From Actinophytocola sp963727495 (lineage in GTDB: Bacteria > Actinomycetota > Actinomycetes > Mycobacteriales > Pseudonocardiaceae), in NCBI GenBank assembly GCA_963727495.1, contig CAVSGQ010000012.1, positions 186,001 through 250,000 on the forward strand: a DNA stretch of 64,000 nt, in the 5' to 3' direction. Within the stretch, counting starts at the first letter, position 1, and each line of letters starts with the position of its first letter. Below the pieces are notes generated by a model that worked only from the letters and a program-made list of their open reading frames with translations, ran no database searches and was not told where the DNA came from. The position numbers and the translations under genes are program-made. Shown piece by piece: positions 37,858 to 46,272 of the stretch.

Positions 37858-38964
37858 GTGTCGGATCGCGCGCACCTCGCGTACACGCTCGCCCTGCACA
37901 CAGCGATCGCGCCCGATCCGTCGGCGAACGTCTGCTGGTCGCCGTTCTCCGTGGCGAGTGCGCTCGGCCTCGTCGCCAACGGCGCCCGCGGAATGACCCG
38001 GGACGAGCTGACCGTGCTCCTGCTCGGCGACAAGTCCGGTGACCTCACCCGGCTCGGCGGGCTGCTGACCGGTGCCGGCGTGCTGGAGGCGCCGCGGGAC
38101 AACGAGGACGAGCCGGTGATCGCGGTCTCGAACACGCTGTGGACCGACGAGTCGATCGAGATCCACACGTCGTTCGTCGAGGAGCTGGGCCGGTGGTCGA
38201 GCGGGAAGGTCCGCGAGGCGCCGTTCCGGGACGCGCCCGGCGAGGCTCGCGACCGGATCAACGTCGACGTCGCGAAGACGACCCGGGACCTCATCCCGGA
38301 GCTCATCCCGGCCGACGCGATCACCGAGGACACCCGGTCCGCGCTGGTCAACGCGCTCTACCTGAAGTGCGGCTGGCGGTTCCCCTTCACCGAGGGCGCC
38401 ACCCGGCCACAGCCGTTCCACACGCCGGGCGGCGCGGTGGACGTGCCGACGATGACGCTGTCCGAGCGCATCGGCTACGCGGCCGCCGACGGCTGGCAGG
38501 TCGCGAGCCTGCGCGCGATCGGCGGGGTCGAGGCCCTCGTGCTGCTGCCCGACGACGACCTCGCCGACGCCGAGCCACGCCTCGACGCCGACGCGCTCGC
38601 CGCTCTGCTCGACGCGCCGAAGCCGACACAGGTCGACCTCGCGCTGCCGAAGTTCACCGTCTCCACGCAGACCGAGCTGACCCCGCCGCTGAACCGGCTC
38701 GGCGTCCGCACGGTGTTCGGGACGGACGCGGACCTCGGCGGGATCAGCCCGGCGGAGCTGCTCGTGCAGGCCGTGCTGCACGAGGCCGTGCTGGAGATCG
38801 ACGAGAAGGGTCTGGAGGGCGCGGCGGCCACCGCGGTCATGATGCGGCTGGCGTCGCTGCCGACCGCGGGCGTACGGCTGCGGGTCGATCGCCCGTTCCT
38901 GCTGGTGGTCCGGCACGTGGCGACCGGTGTCGTGTACTTCATGGCCCGCGTCACCGAGCCGTGA
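37858..38964 (+). CDS. Bacterial serpin (serine protease inhibitor fold)
   Basis: 368 residues from GTG 37858, a typical serpin length. N-terminal breach region NVCWSPFSVASALGLVANGA, then ALVNALYLKCGWRFPF and the C-terminal signature DRPFLLVVRHVATGVVYFMA. The reactive-centre loop runs from EIDEKGLEGAAATAVMM to RLASLPTAG; aligned to alpha-1-antitrypsin, P1-P1' falls near Ala-Ser. The hinge is rich in small residues, as in inhibitory serpins, but P14 is Leu rather than Thr/Ser. No signal peptide, so a cytosolic target protease is more likely. GGAGA lies 8 bp upstream. Confidence 0.93.
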   Translation: MSDRAHLAYTLALHTAIAPDPSANVCWSPFSVASALGLVANGARGMTRDELTVLLLGDKSGDLTRLGGLLTGAGVLEAPRDNEDEPVIAVSNTLWTDESIEIHTSFVEELGRWSSGKVREAPFRDAPGEARDRINVDVAKTTRDLIPELIPADAITEDTRSALVNALYLKCGWRFPFTEGATRPQPFHTPGGAVDVPTMTLSERIGYAAADGWQVASLRAIGGVEALVLLPDDDLADAEPRLDADALAALLDAPKPTQVDLALPKFTVSTQTELTPPLNRLGVRTVFGTDADLGGISPAELLVQAVLHEAVLEIDEKGLEGAAATAVMMRLASLPTAGVRLRVDRPFLLVVRHVATGVVYFMARVTEP

Positions 38965-39031
38965 GGGGGGCGGCTGTCACGTCCGGACCGGCGTTCTCGT
39001 CCGACTCGTGAGACCACTCGAGGAGGCGATC

Positions 39032-39631
39032 ATGCCCAGGATTCCCGGCGTGCCGACCAGGGAGGCCGGCCCGCTCGTCCGCGTCATGTACTGGTACGCC
39101 AAGCGCAGGCTCGGCGCGGTGCCCGAGCCGTTCAGCGTGCTGGCCCGCCACCGCAGGCTGCTGCTGGCCGCCGCCCGCCACGAGATGTCCGCGGAGAAGG
39201 CCAGCACGGTGCTGCCCGCCAACGTCCGCGAGATCGCCGTCTACCGGACCGCGCAGCAGCTCGGCTGCTCGTGGTGCGTCGACTTCGGCACCATGCTGCA
39301 GAAGCACGAGGGGCTGGACATCGAGCGGCTGAAGCAGATCGACGACTACCTGACCTCGCCCGCCTACAGCCGCCAGGAACGGCTGGCCATCGCCTATGCC
39401 GACGCCATGTCGGCCACCCCCACCCGGGCCACCGACGCGCAGGTCGCCGAGCTGGTCGAGGAGTTCGGCCGGGAGGGCGTGCTCGAGCTGACCTACCAGA
39501 TCGGCCTGGAGAACATGCGCGCCCGGATGTACAGCGCGCTCGACGTCCGTGACCAGGGCTTCACCTCCGGCGACGCCTGCCGGATCCCGGTGCCCGCGGA
39601 CGCCCCCGCTACCCGAAACGCAGGTGCGTGA
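39032..39631 (+). CDS. Carboxymuconolactone decarboxylase (AhpD-like) family protein
   Basis: 199 residues from ATG 39032 with GAGGAGG upstream. The CxxC pair in QLGCSWCVDFGTML matches the redox-active site of AhpD-like proteins of the CMD family. The helical body contains ANVREIAVYRTAQ and DAMSATPTRATDAQVAELVE. Likely a peroxidase-linked or thiol-redox protein. Its 3' end overlaps by 23 bp the convergent ECF sigma factor gene, a common pairing in actinobacteria in which the sigma factor may control redox genes. Confidence 0.88.
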   Translation: MPRIPGVPTREAGPLVRVMYWYAKRRLGAVPEPFSVLARHRRLLLAAARHEMSAEKASTVLPANVREIAVYRTAQQLGCSWCVDFGTMLQKHEGLDIERLKQIDDYLTSPAYSRQERLAIAYADAMSATPTRATDAQVAELVEEFGREGVLELTYQIGLENMRARMYSALDVRDQGFTSGDACRIPVPADAPATRNAGA

Positions 39632-40538
39632 GCTTGTCCGGGTTCACCACGTCGTAGATCGCGACGATCCTGCCGTCGCGGACGGCGAACGCCGTCGCCC
39701 GCCGGCTGATCTCGCGGTACTCGCCCTCGGCGGGCACGTCCGGGATCAGCAGGCCGAGGTCGCCGTTGACGAGCGCCAGCTCGCCGGCGGAGATCCGGTG
39801 CATCCCGTAGATCTCCACCAAGCCGAGCAGGAACCGGGCGATCTTCTCGGGGTCGTCCATCAGGCGGCGGGCGGTGCGGGCCTTGCCGTCGCTGTCGCCG
39901 ATGAGCACCGCTTCCGGGTGCAGCAGCCTGACCACGGTCTGCAGGTCGCCGCCCATGATGGCGCCCATCAGCTGGTCCACCAGCTCGCGCTGCTCGTCGA
40001 GCGGCACCCGGGGCGGCGGGTCCGCCTGCGCGGCCGCGCGGCGGCCGCGCGAGGCGTGCTGGCGCGCGGTCGCCTCCGGGCAGCCGAGGATCTCGCCGAT
40101 CTCCGCGAACGGCACGGAGAAGGCGTCGTGCAGCACGAACGCGACCCGCTGTTCGGGGGTCAGCCGGTCGAGCACGACCATGGCCGCCATGCGCACGTCG
40201 TCCTCGCGGACCACGGTGTCCAGCGGATCGTCACTCGTCGGGGTGCCGTACGGGGTGACGAGCGGTTCGGGCAGCCACGGCCCGACGTAGCGTTCCCGCT
40301 GCGCGGGGGCCGACCTCAGCCGGTCGAGGCAGATGCGGCCCACCACCGTGGTCAGCCAGGCCCGCAGCTCGCGGATGCCGGAGCGGCGTTCTTCGTCCAA
40401 TCCGGACAGTCGAAGCCACGCTTCCTGCACCGCGTCCTCGGCGTCGGTCAGCGTGCCGGTGAGCCGGTACGCCACCCCGATCAGGTGGGACCGGTGCTGG
40501 GCGAACTGTTCGGCGAGAACGTCATCGCTGACCGTCAC
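39609..40538 (-). CDS. ECF sigma factor with SnoaL-like C-terminal domain (SigJ type)
   Basis: 309 residues from GTG 40538. Sigma region 2 (HRSHLIGVAYRLTGTLTDAE, DAVQEAWLRLS) and region 4 (LTPEQRVAFVLHDAFSVPFA, EATARQHASRGRRA) are followed by a ~130-residue SnoaL/NTF2-like domain (VELMGAIMGGDLQTV-type region). This extension replaces an anti-sigma factor in SigJ/ECF41 proteins, where it controls activity. Its partner gene is often a COE/carboxymuconolactone decarboxylase family protein, as here. Confidence 0.9.
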   Translation of the reverse strand: MTVSDDVLAEQFAQHRSHLIGVAYRLTGTLTDAEDAVQEAWLRLSGLDEERRSGIRELRAWLTTVVGRICLDRLRSAPAQRERYVGPWLPEPLVTPYGTPTSDDPLDTVVREDDVRMAAMVVLDRLTPEQRVAFVLHDAFSVPFAEIGEILGCPEATARQHASRGRRAAAQADPPPRVPLDEQRELVDQLMGAIMGGDLQTVVRLLHPEAVLIGDSDGKARTARRLMDDPEKIARFLLGLVEIYGMHRISAGELALVNGDLGLLIPDVPAEGEYREISRRATAFAVRDGRIVAIYDVVNPDKLTHLRFG

Positions 40539-40611
40539 CCCTCCATGGTATGACCGTGCCGGGCGTGACCTGCCGACGGATTGTCGGATCGCGCGCCTAG
40601 ACTCGGGCATC

Positions 40612-42524
40612 GTGGCGGGACGGATCCGGGAGAGCGACATCGCGCAGGTGCGCGAGCGGCACCCGGATCGACGAGGTGGTCGGCGAGTACGTGTCGCTGC
40701 GCCGCGCGGGCGGCGGCGCGCTGAAGGGCCTGTGCCCGTTCCACGACGAGAAGACCCCCTCGTTCAACGTGCGGCCCGACGCACGGCACCTTCCACTGCT
40801 TCGGCTGCGGCGAGGGCGGCGGACGTCATCGCGTTCGTGATGAAGATCGACCACCTCAGCTTCGTCGAGGCGGTCGAGCGGCTCGCCGAGCGGGTCGGCG
40901 TGCAGCTCACCTACGAGCGGTGGCACGCCGAGCCGGCAGCGCGACAAGGGCACCCGCACCCGGCTGGTCGACGCGCACACGCGCCGCGGCCGAGTTCTAC
41001 GCCGAGCAGCTGCGCATCGCCGGACGCGGCCAAGGCGCGCGAGTTCCTCGCCGAGCGCGGCTTCGACCAGGCGGCCGCGACGACGTTCGGCTGCGGGTAC
41101 GCGCCGGCCGGCTGGGACGAGCTGACCAAGCACCTGCTCGGGCGCGGGTTCGACCTCGACGGAGCTGATCAAGGGCGGGCTGTCCCGGGAGGGCCGGCCG
41201 CGGCCCGATCGACCGGTTCCACCGCCGGCTGCTGTGGCCGATCAGGGACCTCGGCGGCGACGTCGTCGGCTTCGGCGCCCGCCGGCTGTTCGACGACGAC
41301 CAGATCCAGGCCAAGTACCTGAACACGAGCGAGAGCCCGATCTACCGCAAGTCGCAGGTGCTGTTCGGACTCGACCTCGCCAAGCGGGAGATCGCGCGCC
41401 GCCACCAGGTCGTGGTGGTCGAGGGCTACACCGACGTGATGGCCATGCACGCCTCGGGCGTGCCGACCGCGGTCGCCTCGTGCGGCACGGCGTTCGGGGC
41501 CGAGCACATCACCGTGCTGCGCCGGCTGCTCATCGACGACGACGCCTTCCGCGGCGAGGTGATCTTCACCTTCGACGGCGACGAGGCCGGGCGCAAGGCG
41601 GCGATCAAGGCGTTCGACGACGACCAGCGCTTCGCCGCGCAGACGTTCATCGCGGTCGCGCCGGACGGGCTCGACCCGTGCGAGCTGCGCCAGGCCAAGG
41701 GCGAGGTCGCCGTCCGCGACCTGGTCGCCCGCCGGCAGCCGCTGTTCGAGTTCGCCATCCGCGCCGAGCTCGCCGAGCACGACCTGGACACCGCCGAGGG
41801 CCGGGTCGACGCGCTGCGCCGGACCGTGCCACTGGTCGGCCGGATCAAGGACGTCGCGCTGCGCGACGAGTACGCCCGCCAGCTCGCCGGCTGGGTCGGC
41901 TGGGAGGACACCGCGACCGTGGTCCGGCGGGTGCGGGAGACCGCGGGCGCGCCGGTCGAGGTCCGCCGCGGCCGGCCCCGGCGGGTCGACCCTGGCCAGA
42001 GCGCGCTGGCGGTGGATGTCGACGGACCGCCGCGGCCGCAGCGCAACGACCCGCGGTTGTGGGTGCAGCGCGAGGCCCTCAAGGCCGCGCTGCAGGCGCC
42101 GGAGCTGGCCGGGCCGTACTACGACAGCTCGGTGCCGAAGGAGGCGTTCACCCACCCCGCGTACCGGGAGCTGTACGAGGCGCTGCTCGCGGTCGGCGGC
42201 ACGTCGTCGGGCCTGTCCGGGCCCGCGCTGGTGGACGCGGCCACCCAGGCGTGTCCACATCAGACTGTTCGGTCGCTGGTCACCGAGCTCGCCGTGGAAG
42301 CGCTGCACCACAAGGCCGACCCGGACGCCCGCTACGTCGGCAGCCTGATCGCCGCGTTGCAGGAGACCGTCGTCGCGAGCCAGATCGCCGAGCTGAAGTC
42401 GCGGCTGCAGCGGCTGTCGCCGGTGGAGGACGCGGACAACTACCGCACGCTGTTCGGCGACCTCGTGGCGCTCGAGCAGTACCGCAAGGCACTCGGCGAC
42501 CAGGCGGCCGGCGGGTTGTCGTGA
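40612..42524 (+). CDS. dnaG: DNA primase DnaG (eight apparent frameshifts in the first 590 bp)
   Basis: About 634 residues after correction. Start GTG 40612 (VAGRIRESDIAQVRER). Zinc-binding domain (LKGLCPFHDEKTPSFNV, GTFHCFGCGEGGDVIAF), then the TOPRIM domain (VVVVEGYTDVMAMH, VIFTFDGDEAGRKAA) and a helicase-binding C-terminus. Single extra bases occur near 40658, 40778, 40821, 40921, 40982, 41018, 41158 and 41198; each segment between them reads as good DnaG in successive frames, and the remaining 1.3 kb is clean. Start-to-stop offset agrees with eight insertions. Essential for Okazaki priming, so error is the sensible explanation. Confidence 0.95.
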
Positions 42525-43046
42525 CCGGGCTGTGGCAGCGGCTGTTCGGCGGCGGGGTGCCCCCGGGGTTCACCGGCTCGCTGGAGCGCGACGAGCACGT
42601 CGTGGCGTACTCGGTGCTCGAGCGGCGGCGGGCACCTGGTGGCGACCTCGCTCGGGCTGTGGGTGCCGGGGGAGGACGGGCCGCGGCGGGTCGGCTGGCA
42701 CCTGGTCAGCAAGGTCGTGTGGGGCAACGGCGCGCTCGAGGTTGTCGAGGCGGACGAGACGGGCACCGCGGGCGACGCCGTGCTGCTCGCCGACCGGCGT
42801 CCGGTCCGGTTCGCGCTGGAGCGCGCGGGGAAGCTGCCGGACGTCGTGCACGCGCGGGTCAACGGCTCCATCCGGTCGCGGCACCGCCACGAGCTGCCCG
42901 GCGGCGGGGCGTGGTTCGTGCAGCGCAAGGTTCCCGGGCGGGACGGCGTGGTGCTGCAGGTCCGGCCGGACCCCGGCACCGACGAGGCGGCGGTACGCCG
43001 GGTGGCCTCCGAGGTGGCCGCGAAGGTCCGGCAGGCGCTAGAGTAA
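42521..43046 (+). CDS. Conserved hypothetical protein downstream of dnaG (one apparent frameshift)
   Basis: About 174 residues; the GTG overlaps the dnaG stop by three bases. One extra base near 42629 separates the N-terminal part (GSLERDEHVVAYSVLE) from the rest (GHLVATSLGLWVPGEDGPRR, then GAWFVQRKVPGRDGVVLQVR). No catalytic motif or membrane segment seen. Probably a mostly beta protein co-translated with dnaG. Function unknown. Confidence 0.7.
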
Positions 43047-43066
43047 ACAGTACGTACGTACGGTTT
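43045..43066. promoter_or_regulatory. 22-bp palindromic operator candidate upstream of tam
   Basis: AAACA, then GTACGTACGTAC, then GGTTT: a palindrome with only one mismatched pair over 22 bp. It overlaps the upstream stop codon region (TAA 43044-43046) and ends 13 bp before the tam start, where a TetR-type repressor would block transcription. No regulator gene is adjacent. Confidence 0.65.
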
Positions 43067-43079
43067 GCTTGGAGGCGCC

Positions 43080-43844
43080 ATGTGGGACCCCACGAAGTAC
43101 CTGGACTTCGCCGACCACCGCGCGCGGCCGTTCTTCGACCTGATCGCCCGCATCGACGCCGACGCACCGCGCCGGGTCGTGGACCTCGGGTGCGGCCCGG
43201 GAAACCTCACCGAGACGCTGGCCGCGCGCTGGCCCGGCGCGGCCGTCGAGGCCATGGACTCCTCGGCAGAGATGGTGGACGCCGCGCGCGAGCGGGGGAT
43301 CGCCGCCGAGGTCGGTGACGTGCGCGAGTGGACACCTCGCCCGGACACCGACGTCGTCGTGTGCAACGCCGTGCTGCAGTGGGTGGCCGGCCACGAGGAG
43401 CTGCTCACCCGGTGGGCCGCCGTCCTGCCGCGGGGCGCGTGGCTGGCGTTCCAGGTGCCGGGCAACTTCGACGCGCGCTCGCACGTGCGGGTCCGCGAGC
43501 TGGCGGGCGACCCGCGGTGGCGGGGACGGCTCGCCGCGGTGGTGCTGCGCGAGGACGACGCGGTGCTCGACCCGGGCGGCTACGCCGACCTGCTCGCCGA
43601 CGCCGGCTGCGAGGTCGACGCGTGGGAGACGACCTACCAGCACCGCCTCACCGGCGACGACCCCGTGCTGGAGTGGGTGACCGGCACCGCCCTGCGCCCC
43701 GTCCGGTCCGCCCTGGACGACGCGGGCTGGGCCGAGTTCCGCGCCGATCTCGCGCCTCGGCTGCGGGCCGACTACCCGATGCGCGCGGACGGCACCACCT
43801 GGTTCCCGTTCCGCCGGGTCTTCGCGGTCGCCCGCATCCCGTGA
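43080..43844 (+). CDS. tam: Trans-aconitate 2-methyltransferase-like protein
   Basis: 254 residues from ATG 43080 with GGAGG upstream. MWDPTKYLDFADHRARPFFD at the N-terminus, motif I VVDLGCGPGNLTETLA, and VVVCNAVLQWVAGHEELLTR in the methyltransferase core are Tam signatures. Tam methylates trans-aconitate, an inhibitor of the TCA-cycle enzyme aconitase. Preceded by a strong palindrome that could control it. Confidence 0.9.
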   Translation: MWDPTKYLDFADHRARPFFDLIARIDADAPRRVVDLGCGPGNLTETLAARWPGAAVEAMDSSAEMVDAARERGIAAEVGDVREWTPRPDTDVVVCNAVLQWVAGHEELLTRWAAVLPRGAWLAFQVPGNFDARSHVRVRELAGDPRWRGRLAAVVLREDDAVLDPGGYADLLADAGCEVDAWETTYQHRLTGDDPVLEWVTGTALRPVRSALDDAGWAEFRADLAPRLRADYPMRADGTTWFPFRRVFAVARIP

Positions 43845-43847
43845 CGA

Positions 43848-43895
43848 GGCGAGCGATGCCCTCCCGCGCCGGGCACGGGAAAGGCGTCGCTCGCC
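43848..43895. terminator. Hairpin between tam and the MMPL transporter
   Basis: GGCGAGCGATGCC (43848-43860) pairs with GGCGTCGCTCGCC (43883-43895) with a single G-T type mismatch, and the loop contains a smaller CCCG/CGGG stem. Placed between convergent genes, so probably a bidirectional terminator. Confidence 0.7.
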
Positions 43896-43901
43896 GACCG
43901 G

Positions 43902-46058
43902 CTACGAGCCGACCGAGGCCGGGTCGCGCTGCTCGACCGGAGCGGTCTCGGCCCGGTCGGAGTGCCCCGGCCACCACGCCCCGTGCCGCAGGAGCGCGGT
44001 CACGCTCGGCACCAGGAACATCGACATCACGAACGCCGCGACCAGGATGCCCAGCGACACGGCGAAGCCCATCTCCACCAGGAACGAGATGCCGCCCAGC
44101 ATCATCGACGCGAACGTGCCGGCCAGGATGATGCCGGCCGCGCCGACCGACGGGCCGCCGTGCTCCACGGCGAGGTCGGCCGCGGTGCGCGGGTCGTTGC
44201 CGAGCTTCGCCTCCTCGCGCAGCCGGGCGATCATCAGGATGTTGTAGTCCGTTCCGATCGCCACCACGAACAGGTACACCAGCATCGGCAGCATGAACGA
44301 CACGCCGGGCCGGTCGCCGATGCCCTGGAAGGCGATCACGGTCGCGCCCATCGTGGAGAAGAACCCGAGCACCACGGCCAGCATCAGGTAGATCGGTGCC
44401 ACGACACTGCGCAGCAGCAGCCCCAGCACGATCGCGATGAACAGGCCGGCCACCGGGAAGATGACCCACAGGTCGCGGTTGTTCGCCGCGCGGATGTCCG
44501 CGAACGCGGAGCTCAGCCCGCCGACGTAGGCGGTGGCACCGTCCGGTGCGCGGGCGTGCGCGACATCGCGGAGCTTGCCCTCGGCGAGGTCGAGCGAGGC
44601 GTTGGCGTACGGGCTGGTCTCCAGCAACAGGTCGATCTTCGCGACCGTGCCGTCCTCGCTGAGCGTGGCCGGACCGGTCGGGCCGGGCATCACCCCGCCG
44701 ACGCCCGGCACGTCGTCGAGCTCCTTCGCGTAGGTCGCCAGCGCGCCCTCGTCGAGCCGCCCACCGCCCGAGCGCACGAACACCGAGGTCGGGTTGAGCG
44801 CTCCGGGTGGGAACCCGCTGGCCATGTAGTCCAGCCCGCGCGCGGACTCGGTGCCGCTCGGCAACTGGCCGCCCTGGTCGTAGTCGGTGTTGAAGCCGAG
44901 CATGCCCAGCGCCAGCGCGACCATCACGCCGCCCGAGGCCAGCGCCACCACGCCCGGCCGGCGGCCGGTGAACCTGCCGAGCCGCTGGAACGTGGTGCCC
45001 TTCGGCGCGCGTTGCCAGGACTTCGACGGCCAGAACACCTTGGGGCCGACGAGCGAGATGACCGCCGGGATCAGCGTCACGGCGGCGAGCGCCATCAGCA
45101 CCACGGCGATCGACAGGCCTGGGCCGAAGCTGCGGAACCCCCCGAAGACGGCCAGCAACAGCGCGCTGAACGCGATGACGATCGCCGCCGCGGCGGACGC
45201 GATGACCTCGCCGACCCGCGTCACGGCCGTGACCAGCGCGTCCTTCGGCGTCTGACCCGCGCGCAGCCGCTCGCGGTAGCGGAACAGCAGGAACACGATG
45301 TAGTCCGTGCCCACGCCGTAGAGCACGATCGTCATCACGATCTGCACGGACTGGTCGACCTGGAAGTTGAACGCCTGCGCGCACCACGCGATCAGCCCCG
45401 GCGCGATCGCGCTCACCAGGCCGACCGTGACGATCGGCAGCAGCGCGGCGACCGGGCTGCGGTAGATCAGCAGCAGCAGCCCGATGATCAGCACGATCGT
45501 GGCCGCGCCGACGATCAGGAACGCGGTGTCGAACGCGTCGGCGTTGTCCGCGTACATCGCGACGTCACCGGTGACCGCGTGCTCCAGCCCGGTGTCGCTC
45601 AGCGCAGGATCGGCCGTGTCGCGGATGGACTGGATCGCGTCGACCAGCGCCGGGTCGTCGCCGAAACCGTCGAGCGCGACGTTGACCAGCTGCACCTTTC
45701 CGTTCGGTGAGACCGCCTGCGGGCCGGTGCGCACTTCGGTCACCCGGTCGATGTGCGCCGCGTCCAGGTCCTGCGCGAGCCGGCCGATCGTCTGCTGATC
45801 GGAGTCGGTGAGCGCCTGGCCGTCCTCGCGCCGGACCACGATCGTGGCGCTGCCCTGGTTCTGCTGGCCGAACGCCTTCTCGGCCAGCTCGCCGGCCTGC
45901 ACCGACTCGTAGTCGGATGGCAGGAAGTTGGCCTGGTCGCGCGTCACCACGTCCCCGAGCGCGGGCGCGAAGGCCACGATCCCCACCGTGACCAGGACCC
46001 AGGCGGCGATCACCTTCCATGGATTGTGGACGACGAAGCGCCCCAACCGTTCGAACAT
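43902..46058 (-). CDS. MMPL/RND family membrane transporter
   Basis: 718 residues with the MmpL layout: an N-terminal helix, a periplasmic domain, five to six helices, a second periplasmic domain and a final helical block. The duplicated proton-relay type motifs GVGTDYIVFLLFRYRE and AIGTDYNILMIARLREE are present. MmpL proteins export lipids or small molecules across the inner membrane. Substrate unknown; no lipid biosynthesis genes are adjacent. Confidence 0.93.
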   Translation of the reverse strand: MFERLGRFVVHNPWKVIAAWVLVTVGIVAFAPALGDVVTRDQANFLPSDYESVQAGELAEKAFGQQNQGSATIVVRREDGQALTDSDQQTIGRLAQDLDAAHIDRVTEVRTGPQAVSPNGKVQLVNVALDGFGDDPALVDAIQSIRDTADPALSDTGLEHAVTGDVAMYADNADAFDTAFLIVGAATIVLIIGLLLLIYRSPVAALLPIVTVGLVSAIAPGLIAWCAQAFNFQVDQSVQIVMTIVLYGVGTDYIVFLLFRYRERLRAGQTPKDALVTAVTRVGEVIASAAAAIVIAFSALLLAVFGGFRSFGPGLSIAVVLMALAAVTLIPAVISLVGPKVFWPSKSWQRAPKGTTFQRLGRFTGRRPGVVALASGGVMVALALGMLGFNTDYDQGGQLPSGTESARGLDYMASGFPPGALNPTSVFVRSGGGRLDEGALATYAKELDDVPGVGGVMPGPTGPATLSEDGTVAKIDLLLETSPYANASLDLAEGKLRDVAHARAPDGATAYVGGLSSAFADIRAANNRDLWVIFPVAGLFIAIVLGLLLRSVVAPIYLMLAVVLGFFSTMGATVIAFQGIGDRPGVSFMLPMLVYLFVVAIGTDYNILMIARLREEAKLGNDPRTAADLAVEHGGPSVGAAGIILAGTFASMMLGGISFLVEMGFAVSLGILVAAFVMSMFLVPSVTALLRHGAWWPGHSDRAETAPVEQRDPASVGS

Positions 46059-46272
46059 GGGTTCTTCCCCCTGTGCGGATTTCGAGTCGGCGGAAACGTA
46101 TCGGGCACGTGCTGAGAAACCGCTGAGGCCGCCGGCCGGCCCCTTCGCGCGCGGCGTTCTCAGCGGGCGCGGCCGGGGACGCCGTCGGTCGGCCTGAGGA
46201 CCGACGAGCGGTTCGACGTGCCCACGACGGTCGGCCCGTTCGTCGGCCGGCCGTACCTGCCGAACGCCCGGT

